Of a stretch of 64,000 bases of DNA, positions 36,672 through 46,010 are shown one piece after another. The position numbers and the translations under genes were made by a program. Each line of letters starts with the position of its first letter. Within the stretch, counting starts at the first letter, position 1. The notes under the pieces were generated by a model. The model was not told where the DNA came from. It saw nothing but the letters and a program-made list of their open reading frames with translations, and did no database searches. Origin of the DNA: Pseudomonas sp. G2-4 (GTDB lineage Bacteria; Pseudomonadota; Gammaproteobacteria; Pseudomonadales; Pseudomonadaceae). The stretch lies in assembly GCF_030064125.1 (NCBI RefSeq), contig NZ_CP125957.1, positions 2,542,001-2,606,000 of the forward strand. Direction: 5' to 3'.

Positions 36672-37718
36672 TCAGACGGCAACGTCGCTCGACAGCAGGG
36701 CTTCTGCCATGCCGGTCATGATTGCGCGCTTGCCGGTAAAGGGTTCGCGACCGTGTACCGCGAGCATGTTGTCGATGAACAACACATCCCCCTGTTGCCA
36801 ACTGAAGCGCACCAGCGAGTCGAGGTAAGCCGCACGCAGGGATTCCAGTACGTGCGGCTCGATCGGCTCACCGTCGCCATAAAAGGTGTTGGTGGGCAGG
36901 TCGAGGTCGTTGAAGTTGCTTTGCAGCGAATCACGGATCGCGGGGGGCAGGGTGCTGATGTGGAAGAACGTCGCGTGGTTGAACCAGACCTCTTCGCCGG
37001 TGCGCGGGTGACGCACCACGGCCGGCCCGCGCTGGCGGGTGCGCAGGCGATTGTTCTCTTTCCATTCCACTTCGATGCCGACGCTGGCGCAGTAGGCTTC
37101 CACTTCGCCGCGGTCTTCGGACTGGAACACGGTCTGCCACGGCAGGCCGAAACCGTCGCCATAGTTGCGCACGTACAGCACGCCTTTTTCCCGGAACCGC
37201 GCTTCGATTTGTGGGCTGATCCCGGCCTTCACGGCGCGGGTCGAGCCAATCGGGGTTTCACCACCGGTCTCGGACGCCAGTTGGCAGTAGAAGAACAGCC
37301 GCAGCGGGAAGCGCGGCGAATAGGAGTGCTCGTTGTGGGGGAAAATCATCTGGTCGGCCGGGTAGTCGGTCGAGGTGTAGATGTTGCCGCCGACCCGGGT
37401 CCGCGGCGAGGCACGGAACATGTACTCCAGCGCCCCGGGGGAGAGGGCGGCAATTACCTGGTCGAACTGCTCGACGGACGCGACGTTGAATCCGCGAAAC
37501 AGCAGGGCGCCGTACTCCAGCAGTTTCTTTTCCAGCGATTCGCGTTCCCGGGTGGCCCAGGCGACCAGATCGACGTCACTGACCGCCGGCTCGATGACCA
37601 GGGGCAGGGCATGCTCCGGGCTGAGCAAGCGCTCGGTAACCAGTTGCTGCTCCGAGACGTTCATGGCTTTGCGACGCACGGCGCCAAGGGCGCGTGGCGA
37701 TGGGGGCACGATAGACAT
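36672..37718 (-). CDS. SyrP/TauD-like Fe(II)/2-oxoglutarate beta-hydroxylase (probable His hydroxylase)
   Basis: 348 residues, a stand-alone member of the TauD/TfdA oxygenase family that hydroxylates the beta-carbon of carrier-bound amino acids in siderophore and lipopeptide pathways (SyrP is the classic example). Metal ligands are visible: HNE within FPHNEHSYS, the distal His in VHGREPF, and the 2-oxoglutarate Arg in GKRAIM. The ATG is 17 bp past the stop of the FAAL gene; Met19 is an alternative start. The gene directly precedes the NRPS whose A domain has a His-like code and an interface domain, so it is the best candidate for making beta-hydroxyhistidine at residue 1. That substrate assignment rests on position only; Asp is the alternative. 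Confidence 0.85.
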   Translation of the reverse strand: MSIVPPSPRALGAVRRKAMNVSEQQLVTERLLSPEHALPLVIEPAVSDVDLVAWATRERESLEKKLLEYGALLFRGFNVASVEQFDQVIAALSPGALEYMFRASPRTRVGGNIYTSTDYPADQMIFPHNEHSYSPRFPLRLFFYCQLASETGGETPIGSTRAVKAGISPQIEARFREKGVLYVRNYGDGFGLPWQTVFQSEDRGEVEAYCASVGIEVEWKENNRLRTRQRGPAVVRHPRTGEEVWFNHATFFHISTLPPAIRDSLQSNFNDLDLPTNTFYGDGEPIEPHVLESLRAAYLDSLVRFSWQQGDVLFIDNMLAVHGREPFTGKRAIMTGMAEALLSSDVAV

Positions 37719-37735
37719 AACGGCATCCGACTCGG

Positions 37736-40700
37736 TTAAAGGGACAATGAGCGACGTTTGGCTTGCATCATCTGGCTACGCCCGGCCAGCGCGCGGGACT
37801 GTTGCCGCTCACGCCGGAAGGCCTGGTCCCAGCTATCGATGCGCTCGGCTATTGCCGGCAACGGCTCGTCCAGCAGGTTGCGTGTCTGCTCCAGCAGGCA
37901 CGTCCACAAGTGTTGCAGGCGCAAGGCGCGGTCTTGATCGAAGTATTCGCCGCGGTACTTGACGGTCGCGTCGATGCCCTCGGTGCCGTGCACCAGGTCG
38001 AGCACCAGGTGGAAATCCCCCGGCGGCTGTGCCACGTCCAGCGAGGACAGGTGTGCGCCGGCGATGTCGGTGGGTGTTACCCGCGACGGTTGATAATTGA
38101 GTTTCACCTGGAACAGCGGCGAGTGACCGGGGCGGCGCTGCGGCGAGAGGGCCCAGACCACCAGGTCGAACGGCAAACCCTGATGGGCATAGGCCAGGCG
38201 CGCTTCATCACGAACGCGCTCAAGGAAACCGGCCAGTGTCGGTGTGCCGTGCAGGTCACAGCGCAGGGTCAACTGGTTGACGAAGAAGCCGATGACGTCA
38301 TTGTGCTCCGCCAGCGGTCGGCCGCTGACGTCGGTGCCCAGCAGGAATTGTTGCTGGCCGCCGAGTTGCTTGAGCACCAGTTGGTAGCTGGCCAGCAACA
38401 GCATGAACAAGGTCATGCCTTGCTCGCGGGCCAGGGTTGCCAGCCGTTCACAGCTGGCCTGGGGCACGCTGAAGTCCAGGCGGTGTTCGCCCGGGGCCTG
38501 GCCGCTGCCACCCAATTCCAGCGTCTGCGGCATGCCGGTCAGGTGTTCACGCCAGAAGTCCTGCTCCGTGGCGATCCGCTGTTCGCTCCAATGCAGCGCT
38601 TCCCATTGGGCGAAGTCGAGGTATTGCACCGGCAGTCCGGCGTCCGCCGCGCCGGCCAGTTCCGCCAGCAGCACTTGCGCCGAGCGGCCGTCGAAGGCGA
38701 TGTGGTGCAGGGTTAACAGCAGGTCATGCTGTTGGTCATTTCGGCTGAGCAACTGCGCTCGCAGCAGCGGGCCGGCTTGCAGATCGACGGGCGTGGCGTG
38801 TTCGCTGGCCAGGCTGTCGCGCAATGCCTGCTGTTGTTGGGCTTCACTCTGGCCATGCAGGTCGTGGTGGACCAGCGGTACCGCCGAGGCTGGCAACACC
38901 CGCTGTTGCGGACCATCGACCCCGTCGCGGTACACCGTGCGCAGCACGCTATGGCGCTCGACCAGATTGTTCAGGCGCAAGGCCAGCGCCTCGATGTCCA
39001 ACGGACCTTGCAGGCGCAGGTTCAGCACCAGATTGTGCTGGGTATCGTGCGGGTTCAGTTGGCGCAGGAACCACAGGCGACGCTGGGCGAATGACTGACG
39101 TCCCTGGTGGGGGGCGACTCGCTCGATCGTGGTGCCGTCGCGGGGTGACGCCTCACCCAGGAAGTCTTGCAAGGCCAGCGCCCATTGGCCGAGGGTTTGC
39201 TCTGCGAACAGGCGCTGGGTGTCGAGGTTCCAGCCCAGGTCCCGGTGCAGGCGAGCGGCGAAGTCGGCCACGCCGATGGAGTCCAGGCCCAGGCCAATCA
39301 GGCTGAGTTCGAAGTTGGCGGAACAATACGGGTTGACCTCGCGCAGCGTTTGCTCGAGCCATTGACGGCAAGCGGCTTGCGCCTGTTGCGGCGTTTCGGC
39401 GACCTGGTGCTTGAGTTGAGACAGGTCAAGGGTCTCGCCGTGGGAGGCGAGCGGCCCAGCGCTTTGGGCGATGATGCTCAGCGTGCCGGCGGCCAACTGT
39501 TTGCGTGCGCCTTGGCGGGCGATCTTGCCGCTGGTGGTCATCGGGATGGTGCCGGCTTCCACCAGCACAATCTGATCGATGCTGCAGTCGGCGGCCTCCC
39601 GCACGGCGTTTTGCATCGAGGCGAACAGCGCGGGATGACGCGCCGGGTCGACGAATTTGCGCTGCGGCTCGGCGACGATCACCAGTTTCTCGCGGCCCAG
39701 TGCCGGGTCCATTTCCGAGAACGCGGCGATGCGCCCGGTGCGTATGCCTGGCTCGGAATCGGTAATGGCGAATTCGATGTCGTGGGGGTAGAGGTTGCGC
39801 CCATTGAGAATCAACAGGTCCTTGAGCCGCCCGCAGATCACCACTTGGCCTTCGTACATGAAGCCCAGGTCGCCGGAGCGCAGGTAGTGCTCGGGTGAGC
39901 CGACAATGCGCGCTTCAAAGGCTTCGCGGGTGGCTTCGGGGTTCTTCCAATAGGATTCGGCGTTGCTCGGCCCCTTGAGCCAGACCTCGCCGATGCGATC
40001 GGCGGCGCAGCGTTCGAAGGTTTGCGGATCGACGATGGCGATGCTGTGCATGGCTTGCGGGAAACCGCAGGCGACGAACTCCACTGCGGCGGCATCGGCG
40101 GCGGCCAAGGCGACACGGCCGGTCTCGAGCACGGCTTTGTCCAGGCGCAGCACCACCGGCAGTGTGTCGGCCGGCGTGGCGCTGACGCACAGCGTCGCTT
40201 CGGCCTGGCCATAACCGGGGCTGACGGCCAACGGGTTCAGGCCGCAAGCGGCAAAACGCTGGGCGAAGGCTTCGAGGGTGCCGGGGTGGATCGGTTCGGC
40301 GCCGTTGATCGCGTGTTTCCAGGCGCTCAGGTCAAGCTGCGCGATCAGGTTGTCGCTGACCACCCGGTTACACAGGGCGTAGGCGAAGTTGGGGGCAAAG
40401 CTGGCGGTGGCGCGGTAGCGACTCAGCGCCTGCAACCAGGTGGATGGCGCGTTGACGAAGGTCTGCGACGCCATCAAGTAGCAGGGCATGCCGCTGTAGA
40501 GCGGGGCCAGCATGCCACCGATCAAGCCCATGTCATGGTACAGCGGCAGCCAGTTGACCATGGCGCCGTGCTCATCGAAACCGTAGGCCTGACGCATCAG
40601 TTCGACGTTGGCGATCAGGTTGCGTTGACGCACCTCGACGCCTTTGGGCGAGCCGGTGGAACCGGAGGTGTATTGTAAAAATGCCACGGTCGAACCGTCG

Positions 40701-41164
40701 ATGGCCGGGCGTTGCCACTGGCTGGCCGCAGGTGTGCCCAGGTGCTGGACGGTCAGCACGTCGACCCGGCCTTCCACCAGTTCCAGCAAACCTGCGCAAT
40801 GCTCTGCCGGGGCGAGGATCAGCGCCGGCTCGGCATCCACCACCACATTGCGCACGCGGTCGAGGTGGCGCGGTTTACGCGAGGGCGGCGGGAACAGCGG
40901 CACCGCAATCAGGCCCGCATACAGGCAGGCGCAGAACGCCCGGGCGTAGTCGAGGCTGCTGGGCAGCATCAACAACACCCGTTCACCCGGCGCGTAGCGC
41001 GATTGCAGCGCGGCCGCCAGGGACTGGGATTGCTCGTGCAGTTGGGAAAAGGTCAGGGTTTCGCCGATCTCTACGCCGTCGGGCAGAAAGTGCAAGGCAG
41101 CACGCTGCGGGAAGTGCTGGGCGTTGGCTTCCAGCACGTCGATCCAATGATTGAATGAAAACAT
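37736..41164 (-). CDS. Lipopeptide starter protein: FAAL - ACP/T - C
   Basis: 1142 residues. The fatty acyl-AMP ligase domain (about 1-590, core YTSGSTGSPKG near 160-172) activates a free fatty acid and passes it to the carrier domain (LGLDSIGVADF, Ser near 630). A condensation domain (about 690-1110, LHHIAFDGRS near 819) ends the protein with no A domain after it. This C domain should join the acyl chain to the amino acid held by the next protein, which starts with a non-catalytic C-like domain. The ATG at 41164 lies 7 bp after the upstream stop; an in-frame ATG at 41203 overlaps the previous gene and is less likely. Corrugatin-type siderophores are reported with octanoyl chains, but chain length is not readable here. 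Confidence 0.92.
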   Translation of the reverse strand: MFSFNHWIDVLEANAQHFPQRAALHFLPDGVEIGETLTFSQLHEQSQSLAAALQSRYAPGERVLLMLPSSLDYARAFCACLYAGLIAVPLFPPPSRKPRHLDRVRNVVVDAEPALILAPAEHCAGLLELVEGRVDVLTVQHLGTPAASQWQRPAIDGSTVAFLQYTSGSTGSPKGVEVRQRNLIANVELMRQAYGFDEHGAMVNWLPLYHDMGLIGGMLAPLYSGMPCYLMASQTFVNAPSTWLQALSRYRATASFAPNFAYALCNRVVSDNLIAQLDLSAWKHAINGAEPIHPGTLEAFAQRFAACGLNPLAVSPGYGQAEATLCVSATPADTLPVVLRLDKAVLETGRVALAAADAAAVEFVACGFPQAMHSIAIVDPQTFERCAADRIGEVWLKGPSNAESYWKNPEATREAFEARIVGSPEHYLRSGDLGFMYEGQVVICGRLKDLLILNGRNLYPHDIEFAITDSEPGIRTGRIAAFSEMDPALGREKLVIVAEPQRKFVDPARHPALFASMQNAVREAADCSIDQIVLVEAGTIPMTTSGKIARQGARKQLAAGTLSIIAQSAGPLASHGETLDLSQLKHQVAETPQQAQAACRQWLEQTLREVNPYCSANFELSLIGLGLDSIGVADFAARLHRDLGWNLDTQRLFAEQTLGQWALALQDFLGEASPRDGTTIERVAPHQGRQSFAQRRLWFLRQLNPHDTQHNLVLNLRLQGPLDIEALALRLNNLVERHSVLRTVYRDGVDGPQQRVLPASAVPLVHHDLHGQSEAQQQQALRDSLASEHATPVDLQAGPLLRAQLLSRNDQQHDLLLTLHHIAFDGRSAQVLLAELAGAADAGLPVQYLDFAQWEALHWSEQRIATEQDFWREHLTGMPQTLELGGSGQAPGEHRLDFSVPQASCERLATLAREQGMTLFMLLLASYQLVLKQLGGQQQFLLGTDVSGRPLAEHNDVIGFFVNQLTLRCDLHGTPTLAGFLERVRDEARLAYAHQGLPFDLVVWALSPQRRPGHSPLFQVKLNYQPSRVTPTDIAGAHLSSLDVAQPPGDFHLVLDLVHGTEGIDATVKYRGEYFDQDRALRLQHLWTCLLEQTRNLLDEPLPAIAERIDSWDQAFRRERQQSRALAGRSQMMQAKRRSLSL

Positions 41165-41171
41165 GTGCAAT

Positions 41172-42149
41172 TCACGCCATGGCCACGATGACTTTGCGGT
41201 CACCGGTGAAAGGATTGCGACCGTGTGCCACCAGTCGGTTGTCGAGCATCAGGATGTCGCCGGGGTGCCAAGGGAAGCTGATGGCGGTCTGGCGATAGAC
41301 CTCGCGCACGCTGTCGAGCATGGCATCGGGAATGGCCGAACCATCGCCGAAATACACGTGGCGCGGCAGGTTCTCTTCACCCACCGCCGCCAGCAGGCTG
41401 GCACGCACACTTGGTTCGATGGCCGACACATGGAACAGGTGCGCCTGGTTGAACCAGATCCACTCACCGGTATCGGGATGCTGCTGCACCGCCGCGCAAC
41501 GCTGGCGGGTGCGCAACTCGCCATCGGCTTTCCATTCCCACTCGATGTCGTTGTCCTGGCAATAGCGTTCAACCTGGGCACGGTCCTGGGTGTTGAAGAC
41601 TTTTTCCCAAGGCAGGTCCAGGGCGCCGCTGTAGTTGCGCACGTAGAGCAGCTCGCGGCTGGCGAACAGCTCACGAATCTCGGCGGGCATGCGTTGATAG
41701 ATCAGGCGGCTGTCGGCAATCGGTGTCTCGCCGCCGGTTTCACTGGCCTTCATGCAGTGGAACCAGATGCGCGAAGGCCAGGGACGGGTGTAGGCCTGCT
41801 CGTTGTGCAGCGGAATGAACTGATGGGCCGGGTACTCCGTGGAGCTATAGACCCCGGCAAAGACTTTGCTGCGCGGCGTGGAGCCGAACTCATAACTGGC
41901 CAGCGGTGCACCGAAACTGGCGGCGAAGCGCTTGAAATCGATCGGCGTGGCAACGGTGAACCCGCGAAACAGGACGCCGCCAACCGTGGCCAGGGCATGG
42001 GGCACGTTGTCGCGAATCGAGGCGCCCAGATCGTGAATCGATTGTCCTGGTGTCGCCTGCACCAAAAGGGGCAACGCCACCGCGCTTCCATCCATGGGAG
42101 CATCTGAAAAAGGCTCGAAACGCCCGTTCAGGTGTTCGATTGAGGTCAT
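41172..42149 (-). CDS. SyrP-like Fe(II)/2-oxoglutarate beta-hydroxylase (probable Asp hydroxylase)
   Basis: 325 residues, the first gene of the siderophore block. Ligand motifs are HNE in LHNEQAYTR, the distal His in AHGRNPF, and Arg in GDRKVIV. It is more like the other stand-alone hydroxylase (36672-37718) than the oxygenase fused to the large NRPS: both share SETGGETPI and LYVRNY stretches. With the fused enzyme likely serving the last Asp and the neighbouring stand-alone one serving His, this protein is left for the Asp of residue 6. In work on siderophore beta-hydroxylases, as I recall it, stand-alone Asp enzymes and fused ones give opposite beta-carbon stereochemistry, so the two OH-Asp residues may be different diastereomers. 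The ATG has GAGG upstream, and expression starts from the divergent promoter region. Confidence 0.85.
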   Translation of the reverse strand: MTSIEHLNGRFEPFSDAPMDGSAVALPLLVQATPGQSIHDLGASIRDNVPHALATVGGVLFRGFTVATPIDFKRFAASFGAPLASYEFGSTPRSKVFAGVYSSTEYPAHQFIPLHNEQAYTRPWPSRIWFHCMKASETGGETPIADSRLIYQRMPAEIRELFASRELLYVRNYSGALDLPWEKVFNTQDRAQVERYCQDNDIEWEWKADGELRTRQRCAAVQQHPDTGEWIWFNQAHLFHVSAIEPSVRASLLAAVGEENLPRHVYFGDGSAIPDAMLDSVREVYRQTAISFPWHPGDILMLDNRLVAHGRNPFTGDRKVIVAMA

Positions 42150-42237
42150 CCTTGTGCATCCTCTTCTTATTTTTACGACCCATCACAAGCCCCTGGAAGC
42201 CGCGCAGTGATCGGCTGTGTAGGACTCGTCTGTAAAT

Positions 42238-42253
42238 GTATTCAGATAAATAC
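42238..42253. promoter_or_regulatory. Inverted repeat GTATT-N6-AATAC in divergent promoter
   Basis: A perfect 5-bp dyad spaced by 6 bp, about 90 bp upstream of the hydroxylase ATG and 20 bp from the Fur-type site. It may be a second operator or part of an extended Fur region, but the match to Fur itself is weak. No bound regulator can be named. Confidence 0.35.
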
Positions 42254-42273
42254 AAGCCGGCATATTAGGTGTG

Positions 42274-42292
42274 AATGAGAGAGATTATCAAT
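42274..42292. promoter_or_regulatory. Fur box between the biosynthetic block and the TonB receptor
   Basis: The reverse complement ATTGATAATCTCTCTCATT matches the Fur pattern AATGATAATGATTCTCATT at 15 of 19 positions. It lies in the 250-bp divergent region between the first biosynthetic gene and the receptor gene, next to an AT-rich stretch (42290-42315) suitable for promoter elements. Joint iron repression of synthesis and uptake is the expected outcome. Confidence 0.65.
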
Positions 42293-42399
42293 ACTATTTA
42301 TTTAAATTTTTTTTTGGATTAGACTCCGCTCCGCTGGCACCAAACGGCCTTTAGCCAGCACCAAAAAACCAAAAATATTTGTCGGCAGGGGAACGGGGC

Positions 42400-44460
42400 G
42401 TGAATTTCAAAAAGAATACGATTGCGTTAGCTGTGGGGTCGGCCATAGGTCTGGGCAACTGCGCATGGGCGGCTGATGAGACCGGTAAGATGGAGATTGC
42501 TCCGATCACCGTGACGGGCGAGAAAATCGACCGCTCCCTTGAGAAGACCCAGTCCAGCGTCGTGGTCGTCACCGACAAGAACCTGCGCGAGCATGCCGAC
42601 AAGGACCTGGTGGATGTGTTTGCTCGTACGCCGGGTGTGTACAGCCAGGCCGGCAACGAAAACTGGGGTATCCGTGGTGTGCCGGTGTCCGGTTTCGACG
42701 ACCAGGGCCCGGCGACCCTCAACGGTGCGGTGTCGGTGTATGTCGACGGTGCCGTGCAGCCGAACCGCGCGCTGACCCTCAGCCCCGTCCCGCTGTGGGA
42801 TGCCGAGCAGGTCGAGGTTTTCCTTGGCCCGCAATCCACCACCCAGGGCCGTAACTCCCTGGCTGGCGCGGTGGTCATCCAGACCAAGAACCCAACCTTC
42901 GAACCGAGCTTCTCCGCGCAGACCAATGTGGGTAACTACGGTGAACATGGGGCGGCCGTGGCGGGTGGCGGGGCAATCGTAGACGACAAGATCGCCGGTC
43001 GTATCGCCGTGGATTATGGCGAAGGTGACGGTTATATCCGCAACACCGCGCTCAACGAAGACGCCAATCCGCGTCGCACCAGTAACACCCGCGGCAAATT
43101 GCTGATCCTGCCTAATGACGACACAGACGTTCTGCTGACCTACGCCCATAGCGAACACCGTCAGGGCGACCGTTCGACCATGCGCGTCAACGGCAAGCCC
43201 AGCTATTACGATATCTCGTCCAACACCAAGGCCTTTGACAATCTCAAGCAGGATACCCTCAGCGCCAAGATTGATTACCGCTTGAACGACGCTTGGACGC
43301 TGACAAGCCTCACCGCCAATACCCACACGGACTACAGCGCCCGTCTGGACTTTGACCAGAGTGCTGCCGCCAACCAGGTCATTCTTCGCAAGCAGGATGG
43401 CGACCTGTTCAGTCAGGAGCTGCGGTTGAATTACGCCTCGGACACGGTGAAGAGTTTCGTCGGTGCCTACTACGGTCATAGCACCAACAACTTCCACGAC
43501 CGATTGTTGTTCAATAACGCCCTGTTTGGTACCGCCAAAGGTGATACCAAGATTGAAAACAAGGCAGTGTTTGGTGAAGTCAACTGGACGTTCGCGCCGC
43601 GCTGGACGTTGATCACCGGCCTGCGTTATGACCACGAGACGAATGACACCGACATCGAGCAGGACGATTTCTCCAGCCCAGGTGAAGTCAGCAAGTCGTT
43701 TGATGCGGTACTGCCAAAACTCGGCATCGATTACGAGTTGGCCACGGATCAATACGTCGGCTTCATGGTGCAGAAGGGCTATCGCGGCGGTGGCGTCAAC
43801 GTTCGGGCCGGTGGCGGCCACGAGGCCTACGATCCGGAATACACCACCAACTACGAGCTGTCCTATCGTGGTTCGTTCTTCGACAAGACCCTGCGTACCC
43901 GCGCCAATCTGTACTACACCGACTGGAAAGACCAGCAGGTCAGCATTCTGGAGAACGGTGCCGACTTCGCCCACATTTACAACGCCGGTCGCAGCGACAT
44001 CAAAGGCTTGGAAGTCTTCGTCGAAAAAGACGTTACCGAGCAGTTGACGCTGAACATCGGTGGTTCCATCACCGATGGCAAATACAAAGACTTCGTCACT
44101 GGCAATGGTCAGGACATGAGCGGCGAGTCGTTCCTTTTCTCGCCTAAATACAAGGTGTCGGTGGGTGGTGTCTATCGCTTCGACGATCACCTGATAGTTG
44201 GCACGGACGTTACCTATCAGAGTACCGCGCCGTCGGAATATCAGTTTGATACCAACGGCAAGGTCACCGGTGAGCGCCGCAGCGACAACTACGTACTGGT
44301 GAACTTCAACACCGAGTACAAAGTCACCAAGAACGTTGCTGTGTCCGCCTACGTGAAGAACGCGTTCGACAAGGAATATGTCACCAACAACCGCAGCGAC
44401 GACATCATCGACGTCGGCGCACCGCGCACATTCGGCATGATTCTGCGCTACGACATGTAA
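42400..44460 (+). CDS. TonB-dependent outer-membrane siderophore receptor
   Basis: 686 residues from a GTG at 42400, chosen because AGGGG sits about 8 bases upstream and the start opens directly into a signal peptide (about 1-24, ending CAWA). A TonB-box-like EIAPITVTGE follows, then the plug domain (about 45-165, with DVFARTPGVY and GPQSTTQGRN), then a 22-strand-type barrel. There is no N-terminal signalling extension, so it is not a FecA-type transducer. It is divergent from the biosynthetic block across a Fur-type site and is the natural importer of the ferric lipopeptide. The final residues are LRYDM, whereas most receptors of this class end in an aromatic residue. The sequence ends in a normal TAA followed by a strong terminator. 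Confidence 0.92.
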   Translation: MNFKKNTIALAVGSAIGLGNCAWAADETGKMEIAPITVTGEKIDRSLEKTQSSVVVVTDKNLREHADKDLVDVFARTPGVYSQAGNENWGIRGVPVSGFDDQGPATLNGAVSVYVDGAVQPNRALTLSPVPLWDAEQVEVFLGPQSTTQGRNSLAGAVVIQTKNPTFEPSFSAQTNVGNYGEHGAAVAGGGAIVDDKIAGRIAVDYGEGDGYIRNTALNEDANPRRTSNTRGKLLILPNDDTDVLLTYAHSEHRQGDRSTMRVNGKPSYYDISSNTKAFDNLKQDTLSAKIDYRLNDAWTLTSLTANTHTDYSARLDFDQSAAANQVILRKQDGDLFSQELRLNYASDTVKSFVGAYYGHSTNNFHDRLLFNNALFGTAKGDTKIENKAVFGEVNWTFAPRWTLITGLRYDHETNDTDIEQDDFSSPGEVSKSFDAVLPKLGIDYELATDQYVGFMVQKGYRGGGVNVRAGGGHEAYDPEYTTNYELSYRGSFFDKTLRTRANLYYTDWKDQQVSILENGADFAHIYNAGRSDIKGLEVFVEKDVTEQLTLNIGGSITDGKYKDFVTGNGQDMSGESFLFSPKYKVSVGGVYRFDDHLIVGTDVTYQSTAPSEYQFDTNGKVTGERRSDNYVLVNFNTEYKVTKNVAVSAYVKNAFDKEYVTNNRSDDIIDVGAPRTFGMILRYDM

Positions 44461-44468
44461 CCCCATGG

Positions 44469-44501
44469 GCGCGGGGAGGCAATCTCCCCGCGCTTGGTTT
44501 T
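44469..44501 (+). terminator. Rho-independent terminator after the TonB receptor
   Basis: A perfect 10-bp stem GCGCGGGGAG/CTCCCCGCGC with a 5-base loop, followed by TTGGTTTT, begins 8 bp after the receptor stop. It separates most receptor transcripts from the aminotransferase gene. Confidence 0.9.
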
Positions 44502-44569
44502 CAGTGTCGCGGATATAGGTTTTTCAGGCTGTCTGTCCTTTTCAAAACCCAGCCTCCATGGAGGAAATC

Positions 44570-45991
44570 ATGAGTGCTTCTTCGAACGTCACGGCAGGTG
44601 GCGCGCAACAGCTACGCCTGTTGCACAGCGGGCTGTCGAGCCCTTACTGCCTGGATTCGACGCCGCTGCTGGAACGCCAGCAACAGCAAGAGTCCAACGC
44701 CCGCAGCTACCCGCGACGCATTCCATTGGTGCTGGAACGGGCCCATGGCATTTATGTGCAGGACAGCCGCGGACAAGTGTTTGTCGATTGCCTGGCCGGT
44801 GCCGGAACCCTGGCGCTGGGCCACAATCACCCGGTGATCATCGAAGCCATTACCCAAGTCATGGCGGCCGGTGTGCCGATGCACACCCTGGACCTCATGA
44901 CGCCGGTGAAGGACGCATTCGTCCAAGAGATTTTCGCTTGCCTGCCTGCCGAGTTCGCTCGCAATGCACGCATCCAGTTCTGTGGCCCGAGCGGGGCCGA
45001 TGCGGTCGAGGCGGCGCTCAAGCTGACCCGTACCGCTACGGGGCGGCATTCCGTCCTGGCCTTCGAAGGGGCCTACCACGGAATGACGTTGGGCACGCTG
45101 GCCATCAGCGGTAACCTGTCGCCAAAAAATGCCCTCGGCGCATTAATGCCAGGTGTGCAACGCTTGCCGTTCCCTCACGACTATCGTTGCCCGTTCGGCG
45201 TGGCCGGCGATCAGGCGGTGACGTTGAATGTGCGTTACCTCGAACATCTGCTCAATGACCCGGAAAGCGGCGTGACCGCACCGGCGGCCATGATCCTGGA
45301 ACCGATTCAAGGGGAGGGCGGGGTGATTGCCGCGCCGGACCGCTGGCTGCAGGAACTTCGCCGCTTGACCCAGGCCCACGGCATTCCGCTGATCGTTGAC
45401 GAGATCCAGTGCGGCATTGCCCGCAGCGGCCGGATGTTCGGCTTCGAGCAATCGGGGATTACGCCGGATGTCATCACCCTGTCCAAAGCCATCGGTGGCG
45501 GGCTGCCGCTGTCGGTCATGGTCTACAACGATTCCCTCGACGTCTGGCAGCCGGGCGCGCACGCCGGTACGTTCCGTGGCAATCAGCTGGCGATGGCGGC
45601 GGGCACCGCGACCTTGCGCTTTATCCGCGACGAGGGCCTGGTCGAGCATGCCGAAACGATGGGCGCTCACCTGCGCAAACACCTGCAGGCGCTGCAAAAC
45701 GAGTTTGCCTGGATTGGCGACGTGCGCGGTCGCGGCCTGATGCTCGGCATGGAAATCGTCGACCCGCAGGGCGCCCTCGATGTACAGGGGCATCCGCCGG
45801 TGGACACGGCTCGGGCCAAGGCATTCCAGCAGGCATGCCTGCGGCACGGGTTGATCGTCGAGCTGGGCGGCCGCCACGGTGCGACTGTCCGCTTCTTGCC
45901 GCCGTTGATCATCACCGAGCAGGAAATCGATTTCGTCGCGAAGATCTTGTTCCAGGCGGCGAGCACGATCAACGAGCGTCCCGCAGGTTAA
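44570..45991 (+). CDS. Diaminobutyrate-2-oxoglutarate aminotransferase (PvdH-like)
   Basis: 473 residues, a class-III PLP-dependent aminotransferase that makes L-2,4-diaminobutyrate from aspartate semialdehyde with glutamate as amino donor. Visible motifs are GAGTLALGHNHP, the PLP-pocket CGPSGADAVEAALK, EPIQGEGG, DEIQCGIARSG, and TLSKAIGGG with the Schiff-base Lys. The start at 44570 follows a strong GGAGGA; the in-frame ATG at 44558 overlaps that ribosome site. At least two NRPS adenylation domains in this window carry a Dab-type pocket, so the gene probably feeds the assembly line. A terminator separates it from the receptor and no clear Fur box lies just upstream, so its control may differ from the rest of the locus. 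Pyoverdine producers usually carry pvdH elsewhere, which would make this a dedicated second copy. Confidence 0.9.
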   Translation: MSASSNVTAGGAQQLRLLHSGLSSPYCLDSTPLLERQQQQESNARSYPRRIPLVLERAHGIYVQDSRGQVFVDCLAGAGTLALGHNHPVIIEAITQVMAAGVPMHTLDLMTPVKDAFVQEIFACLPAEFARNARIQFCGPSGADAVEAALKLTRTATGRHSVLAFEGAYHGMTLGTLAISGNLSPKNALGALMPGVQRLPFPHDYRCPFGVAGDQAVTLNVRYLEHLLNDPESGVTAPAAMILEPIQGEGGVIAAPDRWLQELRRLTQAHGIPLIVDEIQCGIARSGRMFGFEQSGITPDVITLSKAIGGGLPLSVMVYNDSLDVWQPGAHAGTFRGNQLAMAAGTATLRFIRDEGLVEHAETMGAHLRKHLQALQNEFAWIGDVRGRGLMLGMEIVDPQGALDVQGHPPVDTARAKAFQQACLRHGLIVELGGRHGATVRFLPPLIITEQEIDFVAKILFQAASTINERPAG

Positions 45992-46010
45992 TCATCCAAC
46001 GCTGCTCAGG

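Noticed and set aside
36560..36682. Upstream extension of the first extension NRPS to 36682
   Set aside because: The extra 41 residues look like non-coding translation and overlap the hydroxylase stop; the ATG at 36559 starts directly at the domain.
42427..44466. Minus-strand open frame of 679 codons opposite the TonB receptor
   Set aside because: The plus strand encodes a clear receptor with signal peptide, plug and barrel; the minus-strand product has no family signature.
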